Made by a program: the position numbers and the translations under genes. This document shows, piece after piece, positions 58,336-64,000 of a DNA stretch of 64,000 nucleotides. Positions within the stretch are counted from its first letter, which is position 1. The number at the start of each line of letters is the position of its first letter. A model generated the notes under the pieces. It searched no databases. It worked only from the letters and a program-made list of their open reading frames with translations, and was not told the origin of the DNA. This DNA comes from Oscillospiraceae bacterium (GTDB lineage Bacteria > Bacillota > Clostridia > Oscillospirales > Ruminococcaceae). The stretch is taken from contig JAJQGB010000004.1 of NCBI GenBank assembly GCA_021200775.1, positions 372,001-436,000 on the forward strand, written 5' to 3'.

Positions 58336-59487
58336 ATGAATACGAAGCAGATTTATCTTGACAATGCCGCTACTACTAAAGTTATGGATGAGGTCAGCGA
58401 GGCGGCTGTACATGCGATGACGGAGGTTTATGGGAATCCGTCAAGTCTTCATCGCTTAGGAATCGATGCGGAAAGGCTTATTTCCTACTCAAAAAAGCAG
58501 ATTATGGCAGCTCTCGGAGTAACTTCTGAGCAGGGAGAGATTATATTCACTTCCGGCGCTACCGAGGGCAACAACACGGCTATTTTCGGGATTACCGAGA
58601 CCTACGGGAAGCGCAGGAAGAGAGTTGTTACGACCACTGTCGAGCACCCTTCGGTTGAGAAGGCGTTTGACAGGCTCGAAGAAAAGGGATTTGAAGTTGT
58701 ACGGGTAAGCCCGGATGAATACGGCGAGATTACCGCCGAATCGCTCGTCGAAGCTGTTGATGAAAATACATGCCTCATAAGCGCTATGCTTGTCAACAAT
58801 GAAAATGGGTATGTTCTCCCAATTGGCGAAGCATTCCAGAAAATCAAGAAGCGCTATCCCGATTGCTTCACCCATTGCGACTGTGTTCAGGGATTCGAGA
58901 AGATTCCGCTTTCACAGAAGAAGCTGTGTGCGGACATAATCACCCTTAGTGGGCACAAGATTCATGCTCCGAAAGGTATTGGGGCGATGTTTATCAAGAA
59001 AGGCATCCGCCTGACTCCGCTTATGGTCGGCGGCGGACAGCAGAAAGGAATTCGCTCGGGAACCGAACCGGTGCCGATGATATATGCTTTCGGGAAGGCT
59101 GTTGAAATTCTCAGCGGAAATCTCACCGAAAGATATAACCACGTAGCCGAAATCAATAACTACGCAAGAAAGAAGCTTTCTGAGATTGGTGCGGTGATTC
59201 TCTCAAAAGAGTTGGCAAGCCCGTATATTCTGAGTCTGGCGGTGCCGAACATAAAGAGTGAAACGATGCTTCACTTCCTTGAAGAGAAAAATATCTTTGT
59301 TTCAAGCGGTTCTGCCTGCTCAAAAGGCAAAACCAGCGATGTGCCGACGGAGTTCAAGGTAAGTCCCGAATATCTTGACAGCATTATAAGACTCAGCTTC
59401 TCTTTTGAGACGAGTAATGATGACATCGACGCTCTTGTGGAAGCTGTTTCTAATGGCATGAAAAATCTTGCTAAAATAAGGAAGTAG
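58336..59487 (+). CDS. Cysteine desulfurase, thiI-associated (NifZ-like)
   Basis: A 383-residue PLP cysteine desulfurase. [14 protein letters not shown] at residues 6-19, VVTTTVEHPSV near 96, PLP lysine in [12 protein letters not shown] near 199, active-site Cys in FVSSGSACSKGK near 322. Adjacent thiI suggests it plays the part of Bacillus NifZ, giving persulfide to ThiI for 4-thiouridine. ATG 58336 is preceded by GGGGG at a longer than usual distance (about 16 nt), so translation initiation may be weak; a longer upstream reading is not supported because it enters the promoter. Confidence 0.88.
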   Translation: MNTKQIYLDNAATTKVMDEVSEAAVHAMTEVYGNPSSLHRLGIDAERLISYSKKQIMAALGVTSEQGEIIFTSGATEGNNTAIFGITETYGKRRKRVVTTTVEHPSVEKAFDRLEEKGFEVVRVSPDEYGEITAESLVEAVDENTCLISAMLVNNENGYVLPIGEAFQKIKKRYPDCFTHCDCVQGFEKIPLSQKKLCADIITLSGHKIHAPKGIGAMFIKKGIRLTPLMVGGGQQKGIRSGTEPVPMIYAFGKAVEILSGNLTERYNHVAEINNYARKKLSEIGAVILSKELASPYILSLAVPNIKSETMLHFLEEKNIFVSSGSACSKGKTSDVPTEFKVSPEYLDSIIRLSFSFETSNDDIDALVEAVSNGMKNLAKIRK

Positions 59488-59498
59488 GAAGTAGACAT

Positions 59499-60689
59499 AT
59501 GCAGAAGATAATACTTTGCAAATACGGCGAAATAGTTTTGAAGGGCTTGAACCGCCAGACGTTCGAGCAGACGCTTATGCGGAATGTCAAAAGAAGGCTT
59601 GCGCCGCTTGGCGAGTTTGAATGCAGACAGATTCAGTCGACACTGTTTATCGAGCCGAAGAGCGACGACATCGACTTTGACGAAGCTTTTGAAAGAGTAA
59701 GAAAAGTTTACGGCTTCTCAAAGATTTGCGTAGCCATTCCGGCAGAAAAGAATCTTGATTCCATTTTCGATGCTGTAGTAGAAAATCTTTCTGACGAACT
59801 CACGAGTGCAAAGACTTTTAAAGTCGTTGCGAAGCGCTCGGACAAGAGCTTCGAGCTAACTTCAATGCAGATTATGGCTGAGCTCGGCGGAATGATTTTA
59901 GAGAAGTTCCCGCACCTCAAAGTCGACGTAAAGAAGCCGGAGCTTACTGTTATATGCGAAATAAGGGACCGTGCGGCTTATGTTCATCTGCCGGATATTG
60001 ATGCCGCAGGAGGACTGCCGGTCGGTACGTCGGGAAGAGCACTACTGCTTCTTTCGGGCGGAATCGACTCCCCTATCGCAGGAATCATGATTGCGAAGCG
60101 TGGAGTTGTTATCGGAGGAATCCACTTCCAGTCGCCACCGTATACTTCTGAGCGTGCACTTATCAAAGTCAAGAAGCTTGCCTGCAAGATGACCGAATAC
60201 TGCGGAACTATGTCGGTGTTCGTGGTGCCGTTTACGAAAATTCAGGAAGCTATCAGGGACAACTGCCCCGAAGAGCTCTTTACAATCATAATGAGAAGAC
60301 TCATGATGGAGATAGCACAACGGGTTGCCGAAAAATACGAGTATCAGGCGCTCATTACAGGCGAGAGCATAGGACAGGTTGCTTCTCAGACAACCGCCGC
60401 TATGGTTACGACAGATGCCGTTTGCAGGATTCCTGTATTCCGTCCGTGCATAGGTCTTGACAAGCAGGAAATTATCGACAGAGCCTACAAGGCTGGCACA
60501 TTCGACATTTCGATAGAGCCTTACGAGGACTGCTGCACGGTATTTACTCCGAAGCACCCTAAGACGAAGCCGGCGCTCAGGGACGTTGAAGAAGCACAGA
60601 ATGCTTTTGACTTTGAGCCGCTGATTCAGGAGGCTGTCGACGGAGTTACGGTTGAGACCTTCAAGCCTTACGTTGAGTACGATTTTTAA
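59499..60689 (+). CDS. thiI: tRNA 4-thiouridine synthase ThiI
   Basis: A 396-residue ThiI that adenylates U8 of tRNA and inserts sulfur. Residues 1-165 are the N-terminal ferredoxin-like and THUMP domains (KYGEIVLKGLNRQTFE at 8-23). The PP-loop SGGIDSPIAG lies near 186-195. It ends at the PP-loop domain (CCTVFTPKHPKTKP near 347) and has no C-terminal rhodanese domain, the short Gram-positive form that needs a partner desulfurase, which is coded 11 bp upstream. Confidence 0.95.
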   Translation: MQKIILCKYGEIVLKGLNRQTFEQTLMRNVKRRLAPLGEFECRQIQSTLFIEPKSDDIDFDEAFERVRKVYGFSKICVAIPAEKNLDSIFDAVVENLSDELTSAKTFKVVAKRSDKSFELTSMQIMAELGGMILEKFPHLKVDVKKPELTVICEIRDRAAYVHLPDIDAAGGLPVGTSGRALLLLSGGIDSPIAGIMIAKRGVVIGGIHFQSPPYTSERALIKVKKLACKMTEYCGTMSVFVVPFTKIQEAIRDNCPEELFTIIMRRLMMEIAQRVAEKYEYQALITGESIGQVASQTTAAMVTTDAVCRIPVFRPCIGLDKQEIIDRAYKAGTFDISIEPYEDCCTVFTPKHPKTKPALRDVEEAQNAFDFEPLIQEAVDGVTVETFKPYVEYDF

Positions 60690-60701
60690 GGTGATTACAG
60701 T

Positions 60702-61250
60702 ATGCTTTCATGTGAATTAAGACGAATTTCCATGCTTAGCCCTTCCGAAATTTCGACATATATTGACAAAGCGGCACAAAATGTAGTACAATATTATATT
60801 GCGAATAAGATTAGCATAGCGACTGCTGAAAGCTGTACCGGAGGAATGTTGGCTAGTGCTATCACCTCCGTTTCGGGAGCTTCCGAGATGTTTGAATGTG
60901 GGGTTGTCACTTATTCGGAAAAAATCAAGTCGGAGCTCTTGGAAATTCCTCAGGATTTCATAGACAGATATGGTGTTGTTTCGGACGAGGTTGCGCTTGC
61001 AATGGCTGTAGCAGTCCTTGAAAAGTCGGGAGCGGATGTCGGAGTAGGCATCACAGGAATTGCAGGACCTACCGGCGGCACTGAGGAGCAACCTGTTGGA
61101 ACGATTTACGTTTCGGTTGTAACCAAGGGCAATGATATTACAGAAAATCTTGCTCTCAGCGAGCCGGAATCGGGAGTTGACGTAAGGCTTCGGAACAGGC
61201 TTATGGCAGTCCTCTATTCGCTCGAAACGGCTCTTGAAATTTTAAAGTAA
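60702..61250 (+). CDS. pncC: CinA C-terminal domain nicotinamide-nucleotide amidase
   Basis: A 182-residue PncC-like amidase that deamidates NMN to nicotinate mononucleotide, in NAD recycling. The CinA_C signatures are IATAESCTGGMLASAIT near residue 37-54, GVVTYSEKIKSELL near 67, and VGVGITGIAGPTGGTEEQPVG near 106. The N-terminal CinA domain is absent. The start at ATG 60702 follows AAGGTGAT; an inner ATG (11th codon) is possible. It lies 12 bp behind thiI, probably in the same operon. Confidence 0.9.
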   Translation: MLSCELRRISMLSPSEISTYIDKAAQNVVQYYIANKISIATAESCTGGMLASAITSVSGASEMFECGVVTYSEKIKSELLEIPQDFIDRYGVVSDEVALAMAVAVLEKSGADVGVGITGIAGPTGGTEEQPVGTIYVSVVTKGNDITENLALSEPESGVDVRLRNRLMAVLYSLETALEILK

Positions 61251-61316
61251 TCAGTCAGGTCGGCTTTACAAGCCCTTAAAGCGGGCAGTGTTTCTCAGAA
61301 GGAGAATCAGATTATC

Positions 61317-62438
61317 ATGTCAATGCTTAACGAGGTTCGCCCTGCCGGAACAGTGGAGCGAGACCGTTCCTTCAAAGGAAGAATCAAAGAGCTTCTTCCC
61401 TGGAAGGGCGACAGCATTAAAGAAATAATAAGAAAAGTCGTATATATTGGCTCTGTCTGTGCGCTTATCTATTGCGGCTACACTGTGTATGAGTATAAAT
61501 TCGGAACTGTGGATATGTATGAGGACCAGCAGTATTTATCCAACCTGTACCATTCTTCTGACACCTCAGAAGAGACTGAAACCACCGACAACTCTGTAAC
61601 TCAGGATGTCACCGTCAGCAATGTTGTCACTACAGACGACACAAGTACAGATACAGAGGTGACTGTTTCAAAATATCCGGAAGGTATGCTTTCGAGCTTT
61701 GAGGCGATATACGACATAAATCCGGATGTTATCGGCTGGCTTTCCATCGACACCCTTACCGATGATGACGGAAATGCATATATCGACTATCCGGTTATGC
61801 AGACTACCGACAACGATTATTACCTTACTCACGACGTTTTCGGGACTGAGACGACTTATGGTGCACTCTTTGCTGACTATAACGCAAAAATCACGGCGGA
61901 CAGTCATCCGCAGAACACCATCATCTATGGTCACAGCATGGCTAGCGGAACATATTTCAGGCATCTGCTGGACTATAAGAACAGCGTTTCTACTGTCTCA
62001 AACAACAGGGTTATCACCTACTCGACTCTCTACGAAGAAAATCAGTATATCGTGGTTGCCTGCTTCATAATCGGAATCTACGATTATCAGGATGACAATC
62101 CGCTGTTTTTGTACCACACAATCTATGATTTCGATACTATAGAGGATTTCGACTATTGGTATCAGAATATCCTTTACCGCAACTACTACACAACCGACAT
62201 CGAGTGCACTATGGAGGATGAGTACATCACACTCTCCACCTGCTCTTACGAGATTTCGGATTTACGTTGCGTAATCGTTGCGAGAAAGCTTCATGACAGC
62301 GAAGACCCGAGCGTTTACACCTACAAATCGAATCCGAACGCCAGAAAACCGGCGGCTTACTATATTGCGTATGGCATGAGTGTACCGGACGACGGCGGAC
62401 CGGATTATCAGTACTACAAAGAAGAAGACGACGAATAA
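61317..62438 (+). CDS. Class B sortase, membrane-anchored
   Basis: A 373-residue class B sortase. One membrane segment at about residues 40-56 (VVYIGSVCALIYCGY) gives an N-in topology. A Thr/Ser/Asp linker (about 70-118) leads to the sortase domain with catalytic His206 (TIIYGHSMAS), Cys309 (ITLSTCSYE) and Arg317 (SDLRCVIVARK). The family joins NPxT-type signals to peptidoglycan or pili; the NPTTG proteins at 6340 and 40953 are candidate substrates. ATG 61317 follows AAGGAG. A second sortase gene is 49 bp downstream. Confidence 0.92.
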   Translation: MSMLNEVRPAGTVERDRSFKGRIKELLPWKGDSIKEIIRKVVYIGSVCALIYCGYTVYEYKFGTVDMYEDQQYLSNLYHSSDTSEETETTDNSVTQDVTVSNVVTTDDTSTDTEVTVSKYPEGMLSSFEAIYDINPDVIGWLSIDTLTDDDGNAYIDYPVMQTTDNDYYLTHDVFGTETTYGALFADYNAKITADSHPQNTIIYGHSMASGTYFRHLLDYKNSVSTVSNNRVITYSTLYEENQYIVVACFIIGIYDYQDDNPLFLYHTIYDFDTIEDFDYWYQNILYRNYYTTDIECTMEDEYITLSTCSYEISDLRCVIVARKLHDSEDPSVYTYKSNPNARKPAAYYIAYGMSVPDDGGPDYQYYKEEDDE

Positions 62439-62487
62439 CAAGTCGGACAAGGACGAATAAAACGAACCCCATAAGGAGTATAATTGA

Positions 62488-63378
62488 ATGAATCAGGCTA
62501 AACCGATTAACAAGACAGCACTATTTCTGGCGGCAGTTATGGCAATAAGCATCTTTACCGGATGCTCGAAGAAGATTGAAGATGAGCCGGAGGTGACTGA
62601 GGGAACAACAGCGGCAACGGAAGCAACTACTGCTCCGACAACTACCACCGAAGCTACGACAGAACCTGAGCCAGAGCCGGAGCCTGAGATGCTCGAAAAG
62701 TATGTCGAGTATTACGAACAGAATAACGACTTTGTCGGCTGGATTTGCATACCGACGCTGACAGATTCGAGTGGAGACCCGTACATAGATTACCCTGTCG
62801 TTCAGGCGGACGATAATTCGGAGTATCTTGATCTTTCATTTGAGAGAACCAAATCGTCAGCAGGTTGCATTTACGCCGACTATAAGGTTCCGATAACAGC
62901 TACATCACGTGCCGACAACATCACCCTTTACGGGCACAGCATGGCGAACGGCACATTCTTCCGTCACCTCCTTGATTATAAAGACGGCGTCAGCACCGTT
63001 CAGAAAAACTATGTCATCAACTTTGACACCCTCTGGGAGGAAAACGAGTATGTCATTGTCGCATGCTTCCTTATCGGTATCTACGAATGGCAGGACAGCG
63101 AACCGCTGTTTGAGTACTACAAGTGCCGCAACTTCGATTCGGAAGAGGATTTCAACTACTTCTATGAAAATATAATGCTTAGAACCTATTACACCAGCAA
63201 CATTGAGTGCGAATATGGCGATGAGTTCCTTACTCTCTCCACCTGCGCTTATGACTTCGACGATTCACGTTGGGTTGTTGTTGCGAGAAAGGTTCGTGAG
63301 GGCGAGGATATCTCCGGCTATACATATGAAAAGAACTCTTCGAGACACAAGCCGGACAGCGTTTCATACAACTATTGA
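62488..63378 (+). CDS. Class B sortase, predicted lipoprotein
   Basis: A 296-residue class B sortase. His150 (TLYGHSMAN), Cys253 (TLSTCAYDF) and Arg261 (DSRWVVVARK) are all kept. Instead of a plain membrane anchor it has a signal peptide with a lipobox, IFTGC (Cys26), followed by a Thr/Pro/Glu linker (about 36-68). A lipid-anchored sortase is unusual. The catalytic domain is close in sequence to the preceding sortase, so tandem duplication with change of anchor is likely. ATG 62488 follows AAGGAG. Confidence 0.9.
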   Translation: MNQAKPINKTALFLAAVMAISIFTGCSKKIEDEPEVTEGTTAATEATTAPTTTTEATTEPEPEPEPEMLEKYVEYYEQNNDFVGWICIPTLTDSSGDPYIDYPVVQADDNSEYLDLSFERTKSSAGCIYADYKVPITATSRADNITLYGHSMANGTFFRHLLDYKDGVSTVQKNYVINFDTLWEENEYVIVACFLIGIYEWQDSEPLFEYYKCRNFDSEEDFNYFYENIMLRTYYTSNIECEYGDEFLTLSTCAYDFDDSRWVVVARKVREGEDISGYTYEKNSSRHKPDSVSYNY

Positions 63379-63430
63379 ATCTGAATAAAACAGGAAATAT
63401 CAGCCAAGAATCTGACAGAAAGGAGCTGAT

Positions 63431-64000
63431 GTGTTGAAGAAAAGATTTACCATCAAACGAGTTATAATTATTCTGAGTCTGGTGCTCGTGTATTCCGCCG
63501 CAATGAATTATATAAGAGTTCTTGCAAAGAGCACGGTACTTAGCGACGTTTCCTTCGACAGCGATTCCGCTACTGCTATTTCTGATGAGATTACGGATGA
63601 TGGAATCGAGACGGAGAGTTTATCGGAAGAAGCCGCAGAAGTCGTCAGGTATTACGATTCTCAGATACAAAAGATTGATATCGACTCCTACGAGATATTT
63701 GCTCCGGTTACAACCGAGGTAACAGCAGTTACTACCGTATCAGAGACGACTGAAATCATCACGACAACCGCTCCACCGGAGACCTCTGCAACCACTGCCG
63801 GCACAACCGTCACCACAACTACTGCGGCTACAACTACTGTAACCACTACTACTGAGGCAACCACCACGGAGGAGGACGTCGAAGTCGACGAGGACGAAGA
63901 CGTCGATATCGATGACGAAAGCGAAGCTGAAGTTGAAGAAGACGATTCATCAAGCAGTCTTCTTTACTCCATAAGCTCGACGACAAGCTATGCTAACGAC
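63431..64000 (+). CDS. Exported Thr-rich protein, partial (3' end outside window)
   Basis: The first 190 codons of a gene cut by the right edge. An N-terminal hydrophobic segment (VIIILSLVLVYSAAM) is a signal anchor or signal peptide. Then come a mixed stretch (VVRYYDSQIQKIDIDSYEIF), a long Thr-rich tract (residues about 95-135) and an acidic tract (EDVEVDEDEDVDIDDES). It probably carries a catalytic or binding domain further on. The start is GTG 63431, or TTG 63434, behind GAAAGGAG; no ATG fits. Its place after two sortases suggests a cell-wall protein. Confidence 0.7.
   Translation, partial: MLKKRFTIKRVIIILSLVLVYSAAMNYIRVLAKSTVLSDVSFDSDSATAISDEITDDGIETESLSEEAAEVVRYYDSQIQKIDIDSYEIFAPVTTEVTAVTTVSETTEIITTTAPPETSATTAGTTVTTTTAATTTVTTTTEATTTEEDVEVDEDEDVDIDDESEAEVEEDDSSSSLLYSISSTTSYAND

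Overview
The window looks like the chromosome of a low-to-mid GC gut or rumen Clostridia species, most likely Oscillospiraceae/Ruminococcaceae. Supporting signs are strong AGGAGG ribosome-binding sites, sigma-A type TTGACA/TATAAT promoters, Gram-positive lipoproteins and class B sortases, plant-polysaccharide glycosidases (GH27, GH43), Thr/Ser-rich surface proteins and Firmicutes housekeeping operons. No phage, IS element, rRNA or CRISPR array is visible. One tRNA gene (initiator Met) is present.

Layout. 1-4.5 kb: partial metallophosphoesterase, a DUF1540 protein, then the minus-strand operon lepB-rbgA-rnhB-yraN-thrC. 4.6-6.3 kb: a 47-residue protein with a strong promoter and a GH27 alpha-galactosidase. 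6.3-9.6 kb: an accessory locus with an NPTTG-anchored surface protein, a secreted papain-like protease gene broken by one stop codon, a small secreted peptide and an XRE-TPR (RRNPP-like) regulator. Two divergent promoters there flank a perfect 20-bp tandem repeat. 9.6-17 kb: queH-surE-MBL hydrolase, and a Ugp-type sugar/glycerol-phosphate ABC importer behind a consensus promoter with a leader of about 370 nt. 17-20 kb: rpsO-pnp. 20-22.4 kb: a Thr-rich lipoprotein and a secreted beta-helix protein. 22.5-26.8 kb: a compact RiPP-type cluster (60-residue precursor, radical SAM/SPASM enzyme, PqqD-like protein, HPr-kinase-like protein, membrane coiled-coil protein, SANT-like protein). 26.9-29 kb: tRNA-fMet and a GH43 lipoprotein. 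29-38.9 kb: a membrane protein, a heterodimeric multidrug-type ABC exporter, a second ABC exporter pair and an AgrA/GHKL two-component system whose kinase gene has an in-frame amber codon. 38.9-40.8 kb: rpsB-tsf. 40.8-47.5 kb: palindrome-array repeat copy 1, a 711-residue NPTTG surface protein, and holA-rnmV-MBOAT-DHHW. 47.5-54.3 kb: lipoproteins, prfB without a frameshift site, a serine hydrolase, palindrome-array copy 2, rnhA and a cysteine desulfurase. 54.3-58.2 kb: an ABC exporter behind a DtxR-like operator, a PIN-domain toxin-like pair and hemW. 58.2-64 kb: cysteine desulfurase-thiI-pncC, two class B sortases (one predicted to be a lipoprotein) and a truncated surface protein.

How parts may work together. 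The two sortases plausibly anchor the two NPTTG proteins seen elsewhere in the window. The cysteine desulfurase next to thiI should feed sulfur to tRNA 4-thiouridine. The LytTR regulator and its kinase sit directly upstream of, and probably control, the ABC pair at 33.6-37.4 kb. The two most promising under-described systems are the radical-SAM RiPP cluster at 22.5-26.8 kb and the peptide/RRNPP-regulator/protease locus at 6.3-9.6 kb. All functional statements rest on reading motifs by eye; no database search was run.
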